DNA from: Nitrospira sp. BO4
Lineage (GTDB): Bacteria > Nitrospirota > Nitrospiria > Nitrospirales > Nitrospiraceae
DNA length: 64,000 nucleotides
Direction of reading: 5' to 3'
Assembly (NCBI GenBank): GCA_030144965.1
Contig: JAMPUU010000012.1
Coordinates: 558,001 to 622,000, forward strand
The notes beneath the pieces are model-generated. The model did not search any database and was not told the origin of the DNA. It saw only the letters and a program-made list of their open reading frames with translations. The translations under genes were made by a program, and so were the position numbers. Positions 44,616-53,632 of the stretch are shown in pieces; within the stretch, counting starts at the first letter, position 1; every line of letters begins with the position of its first letter.

Positions 44616-46682
44616 ATGTATAAGACCATCTATATTCCGGTCGACAATTCCGACCATTCCAATTCAGCAGTGGATGTCGGCGTTCACCTGGCCAAAACCT
44701 TCGGCTCCAAGATCGTGGGAAGCCATGTCTATGCGGCAAAAATGCATGACAAACGCTTCAAACAGATGGAAGCCGGCTTACCGGAAGAATATCACGATGA
44801 AAAAGAACTCGACCGTCAGCGCCAGATTCATGATTCGCTGATCACCCGCGGACTCCAAATCATCACCGATTCCTATCTCGACTACGTTGATAAGAAATGT
44901 ACCGAAGCGAATCTCCCGATCGAGCGGCGATCGCTCGAAGGGCGAAATTGGAAGGTGCTGGCTGAGGATATCAATACCAACGGGTATGACCTCGTCATCA
45001 TGGGGGCACTGGGGGTCGGAGCGGTCAAAGACAGTGTGATCGGCAGCAATACCGAACGCGTTGTCCGCCGAGTCCGAAATTCCGACATGCTCATCATCAA
45101 GAACATTCAGCCCTTGAATGGCGGCAAAATCGTGGTGGCTGTCGATGGCAGCCCCTACTCGTTCGGCGGACTGATGACGGGTCTCGCTCTCGGCAAAGCG
45201 TTCAATATGCCGGTTGAGGCGATTTCAGCATTCGACCCCTATTTTCACTACGCCGCGTTCCACAGCATTTCCGGGGTTTTAAACGAGGAAGCCGGCAAGG
45301 TGTTCCGCTTCAAAGAACAGGAAAAACTGCACGAAGAAATTATCGATAGCGGCCTGGCCAAGATCTACCAGTCTCATCTGGACATTTCTCGTGAAATAGC
45401 CCAAGCCGAGCAAACCGATGTGAAAACGACGTTGCTCGACGGCAAGGCCTTCGAAAAAATCATTCAGTATGTCCGCAAGGATGTCCCAGCCTTGCTGATT
45501 GTCGGGCGCATCGGGGTCCATAGCGACGAGGACATGGACGTCGGCAGCAACACGGAAAACCTGCTCCGCAGTGCACCTTGTAACGTGCTGATCTCCAACC
45601 GCAAGTATGTTCCACCGATCGATACGCAAGCCGAGTACACGATCGCCTGGACCGAAGAAGCGCTACGGCGGATGGAGAAGATCCCCGTCTTCGCACGAGG
45701 GGTCGCTAAAACGGCCATTCATCGATATGCCATTGAAAAAGGCCATACGATCATCAGTAACACCGTGGTGGATGCCGCAGTCGGACACATCCTGCCCAAA
45801 GGCGCGATGGATGCCATGCGGGCGCTCGGTGGCAGCCTGGATGCGGCTGGTATCGACCGCGACAAGATGCAGGCCGACGAGGCTGTCACGAAAGATCTCA
45901 TGGGCCCGACGTTGAGCGGGATTATGACCCAGATCGTCGAGGAGAAGCCGAAACAGATCGATGCCTCCACCCAAGCCTACTTGGACCGCATGGGTCAAAA
46001 CTATTTTGTCTGTGACGGCTGCGGGTACATCGGGAAGGGCGACGCGCCGGTCAGATGTCCCGTGTGCAGTGCGGATGGGACGAAATTCAAACAGGTCGAT
46101 AAGAAGATCTTCGAAGTGGCAGCGACGGCTGAAGGCGATCTGGAGACAGATGTCGCGTACGATGACGTGCCGATGCAATGGACCAAGGACGCGAAAGAAG
46201 CCATCCGCGCGGTACCGGCCGGCTTTCAACGGAGGCGTGCGAAGGCCAGAATTGAGAAGAGCGCGCGGAAGCTGGGCATGACGACGATCACGCTTGAATA
46301 TGCAGCACCGATGATCAAGGAAGCGGCTGCCGAAGACTATACCCCCATTTTTTCAAATAAGGGTACCGGCACATCGCCTGCCGCGGAAGCCACGCTTACA
46401 GCCGCAAATGAGAATGGCGCGAACGGCCACAGTGAAGCGACATCACGGTATTCCTGGACAGAGGACGCACAGGCCAGATTGGATCGGGCTCCGGAAGGTT
46501 TCATGCGTGATTGCACCAAGGCACTGATTCTGAAGCATGCCGAGAAAATTGGAGCGACCGTGATTACCATTGAGGTCGCAAATGAAGGTATCGAACAGGC
46601 CAAGGGATACATGGCGGAAGCCATGAAGACCGGTAATCTCAAGGACATGATCGCCAACCTCACCGGTAAGACCAGTACCTAG
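44616..46682 (+). CDS. Fusion of two universal-stress domains, three PCP_red-like modules and a rubredoxin-like knuckle
   Basis: Cytoplasmic 688-residue fusion. Two Usp domains (about 3-163 and 170-328) each keep the ATP-binding pattern G-x2-G-x9-G-S/T (G130/G133/G143 and G297/G300/G310). Three modules resemble the PCP_red domain otherwise known at the C-terminus of light-independent protochlorophyllide reductase subunit B: about 344-392 (AWTEEALRRMEKIPVFARG), 521-568 (QWTKDAKEAIRAVPAGFQRR) and 613-662 (SWTEDAQARLDRAPEGFMRD). Each continues to an A-x-x-x-G-x-x-x-I-T-like end. Between modules 1 and 2 lies a rubredoxin-like zinc/iron knuckle, C466-x2-C469 ... C481-x2-C484. No chlorophyll genes are present. 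It is followed 75 bp later by a radical SAM gene that also carries a PCP_red-like tail. Confidence 0.87.
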   Translation: MYKTIYIPVDNSDHSNSAVDVGVHLAKTFGSKIVGSHVYAAKMHDKRFKQMEAGLPEEYHDEKELDRQRQIHDSLITRGLQIITDSYLDYVDKKCTEANLPIERRSLEGRNWKVLAEDINTNGYDLVIMGALGVGAVKDSVIGSNTERVVRRVRNSDMLIIKNIQPLNGGKIVVAVDGSPYSFGGLMTGLALGKAFNMPVEAISAFDPYFHYAAFHSISGVLNEEAGKVFRFKEQEKLHEEIIDSGLAKIYQSHLDISREIAQAEQTDVKTTLLDGKAFEKIIQYVRKDVPALLIVGRIGVHSDEDMDVGSNTENLLRSAPCNVLISNRKYVPPIDTQAEYTIAWTEEALRRMEKIPVFARGVAKTAIHRYAIEKGHTIISNTVVDAAVGHILPKGAMDAMRALGGSLDAAGIDRDKMQADEAVTKDLMGPTLSGIMTQIVEEKPKQIDASTQAYLDRMGQNYFVCDGCGYIGKGDAPVRCPVCSADGTKFKQVDKKIFEVAATAEGDLETDVAYDDVPMQWTKDAKEAIRAVPAGFQRRRAKARIEKSARKLGMTTITLEYAAPMIKEAAAEDYTPIFSNKGTGTSPAAEATLTAANENGANGHSEATSRYSWTEDAQARLDRAPEGFMRDCTKALILKHAEKIGATVITIEVANEGIEQAKGYMAEAMKTGNLKDMIANLTGKTST

Positions 46683-46695
46683 TCCTGAGGACGTG

Positions 46696-46749
46696 GTGCT
46701 GAGTGTGCCTTTACATATAACTCAGAATTCAACCCTCGATACTCAGCAC
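46696..46749. repeat. Inverted repeat GTGCTGAGT ... ACTCAGCAC between the two PCP_red genes
   Basis: GTGCTGAGT (46696-46704) and ACTCAGCAC (46741-46749) are exact reverse complements 36 nt apart. The same nonamer also occurs at 42784-42792, between ubiE and the first radical SAM gene. It may be an mRNA structure or a dispersed intergenic repeat of this genome. Confidence 0.45.
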
Positions 46750-46757
46750 TAGACGCC

Positions 46758-48143
46758 ATGGGCAAATCTCTTCCCATCTTCAACGGTCCTTCGTCTCAGA
46801 GCGCCCTGAGTTCACTGCAACAGCAAATTGCTCAGTTTTTTACCCCAACCCCGAAGGGGGAAGGGCCATTCGACGGTCGGACGGTTGACGACTTCAAGCC
46901 CTATCTCGTCGCGCTCAACTTGACCAAACGTTGTAATCTCAAATGCGACCACTGCTATCTTGATGCGACAACTAAAGCTGCGGGTGGAGAGGACGAGCTA
47001 AGCACCGAAGAATGCTACCGGCTGATCGATCAGATTGCGGAAGTGAATAAGGGGTGCCTCCTCGTCATCACGGGTGGCGAACCGTTGGTCCGGCCGGATA
47101 TCCTCGACATCGCCCGTTACGCTGTCAAGCTCGGTTTCATGGTGGTCTTTGGCACAAACGGCATGCTGATCAACGACCACCTGGCCAAGACCCTCGTGGA
47201 GATCGGTGTGATGGGTGTCGGCATCAGTATTGATTCATTGCAGGCAGCCAAACACGACGCCTTCCGGGGCGTGCCGGGAGCCTGGGAAGCTGCGGTGGCG
47301 GGTATTGAGGCCAGCAAGCGGAATGGCCTCCAATTTCAAGTGCATTTCAGCGCGCAGCCGATGAATTATAAGGAGCTGCCCGACGTCATTGACTGGGCGC
47401 ATCGGCTCGGAGCCCGCGTATTGAACGTCTTTTTCATGGTGTGTACGGGACGAGGCGAGGAACTGACTGATATCACGCCCGCTCAGTATGAAGAAGTGCT
47501 CGGGTATCTCGTTGAATGCCAAGATAATTATAAGGGCATGTTAGTGCGTGCCCGCTGTGCGCCACACTTCAAACGGCTGGCCTATGAGAAGGACCCCAAC
47601 TCCCCGATTACCAAGGCAACCGGATACATGGGGGGAGGGTGCCTCGCCGGAACGAACTACGCCAGGGTGACGCCCAACGGTGAATTGACGCCCTGTCCCT
47701 ATATGCCGCTGTCCGCCGGAAATTTGCGTCAACATAGTTTCGTCGATCTCTGGGAGCGATCGGACATCTTCAACTCGTTCCGGTACCCTCAGCTCAAGGG
47801 AAAATGCGGCGACTGCGAATACAGTGACATCTGCGGGGGCTGCCGCGCCCGCCCCTATGTCGACCACGGGGACTGGCTGGATGAAGATCAGTGGTGCCTG
47901 TACACGCCAAAGGGTGGAGAGAAAATCAAGGTGGCGTTCAATGTTTCCGAAGAGTCTGAAATTGCTTGGGATGACGCTTCAGCGCTCAGGTTGAGCCGTA
48001 TCCCCTACTTTCTACGCGCCATGGTCAAGAAGGGTGTGGAGAAGCATGCCCGTGAAAACAATATCCCGCTCATCACCGTCGAATTGATGGAGGAACTGCG
48101 CAAGAAGCGATTCGGCAACGACGCGCCGGTCTTTAAGTTCTAG
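46758..48143 (+). CDS. Radical SAM/SPASM protein with C-terminal PCP_red-like module
   Basis: Protein of 461 residues. The radical SAM core has C59-x3-C63-x2-C66 (KRCNLKCDHCYLD), followed by TGGEPLVRPDI. The SPASM region binds auxiliary clusters: CLAGTNYARVTPNGELTPCPYMP and CGDCEYSDICGGCRARPY. This layout is shared by haem-pathway enzymes (AhbD, NirJ), PqqE and peptide-modifying maturases. Residues 402-461 (IAWDDASALRLSRIPYFLRA, then a helix ending in NNIPLITVELMEEL) match the same PCP_red-like pattern as the three modules in the preceding gene, an unusual fusion. Substrate is unknown; a tetrapyrrole or a partner protein is plausible. The CopD-like gene follows after 44 bp. Confidence 0.88.
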   Translation: MGKSLPIFNGPSSQSALSSLQQQIAQFFTPTPKGEGPFDGRTVDDFKPYLVALNLTKRCNLKCDHCYLDATTKAAGGEDELSTEECYRLIDQIAEVNKGCLLVITGGEPLVRPDILDIARYAVKLGFMVVFGTNGMLINDHLAKTLVEIGVMGVGISIDSLQAAKHDAFRGVPGAWEAAVAGIEASKRNGLQFQVHFSAQPMNYKELPDVIDWAHRLGARVLNVFFMVCTGRGEELTDITPAQYEEVLGYLVECQDNYKGMLVRARCAPHFKRLAYEKDPNSPITKATGYMGGGCLAGTNYARVTPNGELTPCPYMPLSAGNLRQHSFVDLWERSDIFNSFRYPQLKGKCGDCEYSDICGGCRARPYVDHGDWLDEDQWCLYTPKGGEKIKVAFNVSEESEIAWDDASALRLSRIPYFLRAMVKKGVEKHARENNIPLITVELMEELRKKRFGNDAPVFKF

Positions 48144-48187
48144 CCGTGGAGTTCGTGCGCTTCACCCTTCACGCGTAACCCTCACCT

Positions 48188-48697
48188 ATGGATACCGCTC
48201 AAAGCATCACCACCGATCTCAACATCCTGATCCCCATCGTCAACCACTGGTTTCACCTGCTTTCAGCAATCATTTGGATCGGCGGCCTGGCATTTCTCGT
48301 CATGGCGGTCACACCCGGATTGAAGAAGGCGGTTTCGAAGGATCAGATCAAACCCATCACAGACGTTTTTTATCAGCACTATAAAAAGGTCGCCGGTGGT
48401 CTCTTGGTCGTTCTGCTGTTCACCGGAGGTGTGAACCTCCACTACGTCAATCAGGTCCTGATCTCGCAAACCGGCGCCGGCGTTCAGCACCACTCCAAGT
48501 ACCTCATGGTCTTCATGATCAAACTTCTCCTCGTATTGGGGCTTCTCACGCTGTTTCTCTATACCGTCATTTTCAAATCCGAAGACGAAGCCGACGACAC
48601 GGAATCGTATGAGGCTATTCCCTTCCAGCGAGCGGCTCTTTGGATGGGGTTCTTCATCATTCTGTGCGCCGCCGCCATGAAACATCTGCACCAGTAG
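48188..48697 (+). CDS. CopD-like four-helix membrane protein
   Basis: Membrane protein of 169 residues with four helices: about 17-40, 72-92, 108-130 and 148-165. Histidines lie at helix ends: H19 and H23 in VNHWFHLLSAIIWIGGLAFLVM, HH in QHHSKYLMVFMIKL, and H at the C-terminus (MKHLHQ). This pattern fits the CopD/HemJ/cytochrome-b-like group that binds haem or copper in the membrane. It is the last gene of the plus-strand run after the radical SAM genes and could handle a haem-type product (inference). Confidence 0.7.
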   Translation: MDTAQSITTDLNILIPIVNHWFHLLSAIIWIGGLAFLVMAVTPGLKKAVSKDQIKPITDVFYQHYKKVAGGLLVVLLFTGGVNLHYVNQVLISQTGAGVQHHSKYLMVFMIKLLLVLGLLTLFLYTVIFKSEDEADDTESYEAIPFQRAALWMGFFIILCAAAMKHLHQ

Positions 48698-48868
48698 CGT
48701 CTTTTCGATCAGCTCGTCGTTCGCTACAGGCAACGTTATCTTGATCTTGCCGTACCAGTCACAGTCCACCCCAAGCCTTGTTAGCAGAGCGGTATTGCGA
48801 ACGATTCTCTACGCACAATCTCCTTGTAAAATAGATTTCAATCAGGAGGAGCTTCAGCCGACCGAGGG

Positions 48869-49618
48869 TTATTTCAGGCCCAGCGCCCGTTTGAAGACCG
48901 ATTTGAAGCCGAAGTAGCCGAAGGAGTCTTTGAGGTTGGAATAGAGCCGCTTCACGGTACCCATCTCCGGGTTGGTGACGTACTCCATCGTCAAGGCGAT
49001 CCGCTCTTCCCCCTCCCCGAGTGGTGTGACGGCATGCCAGAGCTTATCACCGTTGAAAATCACCATATCACCAGGTTCAGTGACCAGTTCAAGATGACGC
49101 GGCTGCTTGGTCGGGTGGTCCTTGAACAACTCACAGACCAGTTTGCAATGAGTAGACCGATCGACAAGCCCCATCAGGATCGTATAACGCGCGCCTTTAT
49201 AATAGGACGTGTCGTAGTGGAAACCGATATGGTCACCCGGTTCGGTGTAGTAGTAGAGGGCGCATGAATGGGGATCGTTGTCGGGGCAAAACATGAGCTT
49301 CGCATCAACGAGCCGATTTAAGAACTCTCTGAAAGATTCGGCACGGTAGAGATCGAGAAAGCGTGGAGCCTTCTCCTGCACCGTATAGTAACTGACGCTC
49401 CCGCCTTTCTTATGACCGGGAATGTAATTGCGATTGAGTTCCCCTTTGACACCCTGGGCCTGGGGAACGAGCACTTCCTCTACAAAGGCGCGGGGCAAGA
49501 ATTGCTTGATAACTAAGAACTCGTTTTGCTCCCAATACTCTTGGCGGAGACGAGCGAAATCCAATGCAGCGACCGCCTGGTCGACAGCTTCCATTACCAT
49601 GTTCTCGTCAACGATCAT
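48869..49618 (-). CDS. 2-Oxoglutarate/Fe(II)-dependent oxygenase-like protein
   Basis: Double-stranded beta-helix oxygenase of 249 residues. The facial triad is readable: H134-x-D136 (GFHYDTSYY) and the distal H195 (KLWHAVTPLG), with R206 (ERIALTMEY) positioned to bind 2-oxoglutarate. The N-terminal helical part and the length fit small hydroxylases. The substrate is unknown. ATG 49618 is taken; an internal ATG seven codons in is possible. The gene stands alone between the CopD-like gene (convergent) and lolA. Confidence 0.85.
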   Translation of the reverse strand: MIVDENMVMEAVDQAVAALDFARLRQEYWEQNEFLVIKQFLPRAFVEEVLVPQAQGVKGELNRNYIPGHKKGGSVSYYTVQEKAPRFLDLYRAESFREFLNRLVDAKLMFCPDNDPHSCALYYYTEPGDHIGFHYDTSYYKGARYTILMGLVDRSTHCKLVCELFKDHPTKQPRHLELVTEPGDMVIFNGDKLWHAVTPLGEGEERIALTMEYVTNPEMGTVKRLYSNLKDSFGYFGFKSVFKRALGLK

Positions 49619-49728
49619 GACTCAGTGCACCCTCTGCTTCTATCCGTTACGCCCGCATTCCTCAATCGCAAGAGACCTTAAATCTTTTACAATAGCCTGA
49701 GATTGGCCCGATCAATGACGCCGGCTCC

Positions 49729-50436
49729 CTACGGCCCATTCAATACCGGAGCCCTCACAACTTCAGTATCCGGTGGTGCTTTAAAGTCAAACACCTCATT
49801 ACCTAATCCGAGATTGGGTTTCAAGTTCGAAAATTCAAAGACGGCCACATTGCCGCTGATTTCATAAAGAGACACGGTACGGATGAAATAGGTTTTGGGG
49901 AAGACCTCGACGACGATTTTCTGAAGGCCCTGGGCAGAGTCATGTTCCTTGCCTTTGGGAATGAGCGTAATGAGTGGGATGCCACCGACTCCACGCTCCG
50001 CTCCGGTGGTGGGTTCAATCTCATACGACTCATCCAATTTGGCCGCTCCCTGCAACAGTTCCAATGGCGCTTGGGATGCGGCCATTTGAGTCAGCTTCCC
50101 GACCAAGACCTGTTTATGTTCGGGGACGTACACCTTCACATCATCCTGATTCACATAAATTTGCTCGCTCGCCGGATCAAGATAGTCCCACCTCAAACGA
50201 CCAGGCTTTTTGATATACACCTTGCCGGCCGACGTTACAGGCCGTTCAAACCCCTCGATCTTGGTTTTTTGAGAAAAGTCGGCCTGCAGATCTTTCGTTT
50301 TTTCATACCGTGTTTGCAACTGCTTGACGACCCCACGGACTTCCTGCAAGGCCTTCTCATCAACCTGTCCGCCTGCGGCCCAAACCGGCAAGACAAACGC
50401 GATGCTCAACGATGCCGCCAGCCACCAGTGTATCAT
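49729..50436 (-). CDS. lolA: Outer-membrane lipoprotein carrier protein
   Basis: Periplasmic chaperone that takes lipoproteins released by LolCDE to LolB, 235 residues. A signal peptide (MIHWWLAASLSIAFVLPVWA, cleavage after WAA) is followed by the LolA fold. Hallmarks are LQTRYEKTKDLQADFSQKT, GKVYIKKPGRLRWDYLDPASEQIYVNQDDVKVYVPEHKQV and the late FEFSNLKPNLGLGNEVFDFKAPPDTEVV. The ATG overlaps the ftsK stop by 4 bp, so ftsK and lolA are co-translated, an order also seen in proteobacteria. Confidence 0.94.
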   Translation of the reverse strand: MIHWWLAASLSIAFVLPVWAAGGQVDEKALQEVRGVVKQLQTRYEKTKDLQADFSQKTKIEGFERPVTSAGKVYIKKPGRLRWDYLDPASEQIYVNQDDVKVYVPEHKQVLVGKLTQMAASQAPLELLQGAAKLDESYEIEPTTGAERGVGGIPLITLIPKGKEHDSAQGLQKIVVEVFPKTYFIRTVSLYEISGNVAVFEFSNLKPNLGLGNEVFDFKAPPDTEVVRAPVLNGP

Positions 50437-52853
50437 GCTTCCGTCGCAGCAACCGGACCGCGCCGTCCAAGGACTTCACGTCGCCCGTCTCGCCCCGCCG
50501 CTCCCACGATTCCTTCCGATTCCATCTGTTCAATCATACGCGCTGCTCGAGGATAGCCTACCCGCAGGCGGCGCTGAATCAAAGAAGCCGAAGCTTGGCC
50601 GGTCGACAGTACCAGATCTTTGGCCTGTTCATACACCTCGTCTCTGGCCTCCTCCGCCGCCGCTTCTTCCGACTTCAGCGATTGCAGTTCCTGGTTGTAG
50701 ATCGGGAGTGCTTGCTTCTTCACAAACTCAACTACCGATCGGACATCGTCATCCGACACAAAGGACCCATGCAGACGAGCAAGGCGGCCCGTGCCGGAAG
50801 CCAAGTACAGCATATCGCCCCGGCCCAGGAGAGCCTCGGCTCCGTTCGCATCCAGAATGGTCCGTGAGTCGGTCTTTGACGACACTTGAAACGCGATGCG
50901 TGCGGGGAAATTCGCCTTGATCAGGCCTGTGAGCACATCCACGGATGGGCGCTGGGTGGCCAGCACCAGATGAATCCCGGACGCTCTGGCCATCTGTGCG
51001 AGTCGGGCGATCTTATCTTCGACATCCTTGGGAGCGACCATCATCAGATCCGCCAATTCGTCGATCATGACGACGATAAAGGGTAACGGTTCCGGCGGCG
51101 TCGGCTTCGGTTGCATGCAACCTTGCTCTCCCTCGGCAATTAAGGTTTCACCGGCAGAGAGGCGCTCTTCTTCAGAGAGGAACTGCATCGGAAGCTCAGG
51201 CTGTTCGACCGGCGGCGCGTTGTTTTCAGCAAAGGTTTCATGCAAACCGGCAACCTTTCGATTGTAGGCATCGATATTCCGTACCCCGGCCTCAGCCAAT
51301 AGCTTGTACCGCCGCTCCATTTCAGCGACGACCCATCCCAACCCTCTTGCGGCTGATTTGGGCTCCGTAATCACTGGTCTCAATAGATGTGGAATCCCTT
51401 CGTATGATTGAAACTCGAGCATCTTCGGGTCAATGAGCAGGAGCTTCACTTCGCTCGGCTTGGCGGCAAAGAGGATACTGAGCAACATCGTGTTCAAACT
51501 GACGCTCTTCCCGGCACCGGTCGCGCCAGCCACCAAGAGATGCGGCATGGTCTTCAGATCTGCGGTAATCGGGGCACCGAAAATATCCTTGCCCAACGCG
51601 AGTGTCAGCCTGGATCGTGCCCGACGGAAGGATTCGCTCATGACGACTTCTTTCAGGGACACCGTCTCTCGGGACCGATTTGGCACTTCGATCCCAACCA
51701 CTGATTTACCGGGCAATGGCGCGACGATTCGCAGACTCGTCGCCTTGAGCGCCAACGCGAGGTCATCAGCCAGATTCACAATGCGGGCGACCTTCGTACC
51801 AGGCGCCGGCTCGAATTCATACATCGTGACGACGGGGCCGGGCCTCACTTCTGTTACGGTGCCCTCAATGCCGAAGCTCATCAGGGCCCGTGACAAGACC
51901 TCGGATTGCGCTTTGAGCTCTTCATCCGACATCCGATCCATCGCCCCAGAGGGATCGCTTAACAGAATTTCAGGATCCGGTAGCTGATACTCCCCGGACT
52001 CCGCCTGTAAAGCCATCACATCCGGCTCAGCCGCTTCTAATTCTACTGGCGGAGTTGAGACAGGGAATGGCTGAATGATCGGAGTTGGAGGAGTCGGAGT
52101 TGGTCTTGGCTCTTCAACTCCTTCAGCAAATGACTCCTCTTGTGCAGTTGGGGTCGGCTTGGGGGTTTTGACCCGTTGCCTGCGATTGCCGACCTCCTTC
52201 TGGACCTCAACCGGTCGCTCGGGCATCATGGCGGATATCCCTTCACGAAGAGCACCCCAACGTTCCGGCATGCGACGTACGACTTCGGCTAATGACAGGG
52301 GCGTTGTCAGCAAGAGCGACACAAGAAATCCTGCGACTATAAGAATATGGGCGCCGGTCCCGGCAAACACAGCGCGAAGGCCTTCGGCGATCGTCTGACC
52401 GACGATCCCGCCGGCCACCCCCCGGGAAATTATCCCGCTCGTGAGCGTCGGCACCCCGGTCGTTTCAAGATGCAGAAACGCACTCAGAAAGAAGACGGCG
52501 GCTAAGGAACTTGCAGCCGTTCGGAATCTGATACTCACCGGTGCCTGGGAGAAGCAGCGAAAGCCTAACCGGCCTAAAAGCAAGGGAAAGAGGTAGGCCG
52601 CTCCACCGATGGTATAAAAGAACCCACCGGCCAACAACGCGCCAAAGGAACCAATGAGATTCTGAGGCGGTCTCGCAGCCGGAGTTCCGGATGCCACAAT
52701 CTGCGCTTCCCCGGGCACAAACGACAGAAGACTCAACAGCATGAGCAAGCTCAATGCGATCAAGATCACGCCGATCACTTCCCGCTGAATATGAGAAGGG
52801 GGAGAAGGGGCACGGCGGGCTTCGCCCCGCTTAGCCGAGGTGGTGGCACCCAT
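50433..52853 (-). CDS. ftsK: DNA translocase FtsK/SpoIIIE
   Basis: Septal DNA pump for chromosome segregation, 806 residues. Four to five N-terminal helices (about 20-185) anchor it at the division site. A short Pro/Glu-rich linker (about 195-300) is followed by the motor, with Walker A VAGATGAGKSVSLNTM and Walker B PFIVVMIDELADLMM, then LVLATQRPSVDVLTGLIKANFPARIAF. The C-terminal winged-helix gamma domain (SLIQRRLRVGYPRAARMIEQMESEGIVG) reads the orienting KOPS-type sequences and regulates recombination at dif. The linker is much shorter than in E. coli FtsK. Confidence 0.95.
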   Translation of the reverse strand: MGATTSAKRGEARRAPSPPSHIQREVIGVILIALSLLMLLSLLSFVPGEAQIVASGTPAARPPQNLIGSFGALLAGGFFYTIGGAAYLFPLLLGRLGFRCFSQAPVSIRFRTAASSLAAVFFLSAFLHLETTGVPTLTSGIISRGVAGGIVGQTIAEGLRAVFAGTGAHILIVAGFLVSLLLTTPLSLAEVVRRMPERWGALREGISAMMPERPVEVQKEVGNRRQRVKTPKPTPTAQEESFAEGVEEPRPTPTPPTPIIQPFPVSTPPVELEAAEPDVMALQAESGEYQLPDPEILLSDPSGAMDRMSDEELKAQSEVLSRALMSFGIEGTVTEVRPGPVVTMYEFEPAPGTKVARIVNLADDLALALKATSLRIVAPLPGKSVVGIEVPNRSRETVSLKEVVMSESFRRARSRLTLALGKDIFGAPITADLKTMPHLLVAGATGAGKSVSLNTMLLSILFAAKPSEVKLLLIDPKMLEFQSYEGIPHLLRPVITEPKSAARGLGWVVAEMERRYKLLAEAGVRNIDAYNRKVAGLHETFAENNAPPVEQPELPMQFLSEEERLSAGETLIAEGEQGCMQPKPTPPEPLPFIVVMIDELADLMMVAPKDVEDKIARLAQMARASGIHLVLATQRPSVDVLTGLIKANFPARIAFQVSSKTDSRTILDANGAEALLGRGDMLYLASGTGRLARLHGSFVSDDDVRSVVEFVKKQALPIYNQELQSLKSEEAAAEEARDEVYEQAKDLVLSTGQASASLIQRRLRVGYPRAARMIEQMESEGIVGAAGRDGRREVLGRRGPVAATEA

Positions 52854-52956
52854 GAAGCGGATGCTAGCACAGGGGGAGGGTCATTTCAAACGAACACGCA
52901 TCCGTATCACCACCCCTGACGGGCTGTCCGCACTGAACGGAGAACGATTCTGCGCA

Positions 52957-53628
52957 TCACAACGGGACTGAGGGTGCTGTGTGCCGAATAATCTTGCCTT
53001 CCACCAAATAGACCACCAGCTCAGCGATATTGGTGGCATGATCGGCCACCCGTTCAAGATATTTTGCGATAAAGCTCAACCGGATGGCACGGGTAATTGT
53101 GGGAGGATCCTCGATCATAAAGGAGAGCAGCTCACGAAATAACTGTTCCATCAGATCATCGACAAAATCGTCATCCGTGAGCACTTTTCTGGCCAGATTG
53201 GCATCTTCTTTGATGAACGCGTCGATGCTTTCTTTCACCATCATCCGCGCAAGACTTCCCATCCTCGGAATATCGATGTACGGCTTCAGCTGCGGCTCTT
53301 CGTTCAATTCGATCGCACGTTCAGAGACGTTCTCAGCGAGATCGCTGATTCGTTCGAGTTCGGTCGAGATTTTCATGGCCGTGGTGACCAACCGTAGGTC
53401 ACGCGCGGCTGGCTGGTGAAGCGCCAACAACTCGATGCAGGCTTCGTCGATCTCCACATCCATCGCATTCACTTTGTGGTCGCGCTCGATCACCCGGCAG
53501 GCCAGAGCCGAATCGCGTGTGACCAACGCGGTCAACGCCTTGTCGATCTGATCCTCAGCGAGACCGGCCATCCGCGCCAGCTTCGTCTTCAATTCCGCGA
53601 GTTCTTCGTCGAAATGTCGCTGAGCCAT
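52957..53628 (-). CDS. phoU: Phosphate-signalling regulator PhoU
   Basis: Helical metal-binding protein of 223 residues that links the Pst transporter to the PhoR/PhoB kinase system and dampens phosphate uptake. It is two repeats of a three-helix bundle. The usual signatures are visible: VNAMDVEIDEACIELLALHQPAARDLRLV and the second repeat's RLSFIAKYLERVADHATNIAELVVYLVEG. It lies 4 bp after pstB, at the end of the pst operon. No phoB or phoR gene is in this window. Confidence 0.95.
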   Translation of the reverse strand: MAQRHFDEELAELKTKLARMAGLAEDQIDKALTALVTRDSALACRVIERDHKVNAMDVEIDEACIELLALHQPAARDLRLVTTAMKISTELERISDLAENVSERAIELNEEPQLKPYIDIPRMGSLARMMVKESIDAFIKEDANLARKVLTDDDFVDDLMEQLFRELLSFMIEDPPTITRAIRLSFIAKYLERVADHATNIAELVVYLVEGKIIRHTAPSVPL

Positions 53629-53632
53629 CGGG

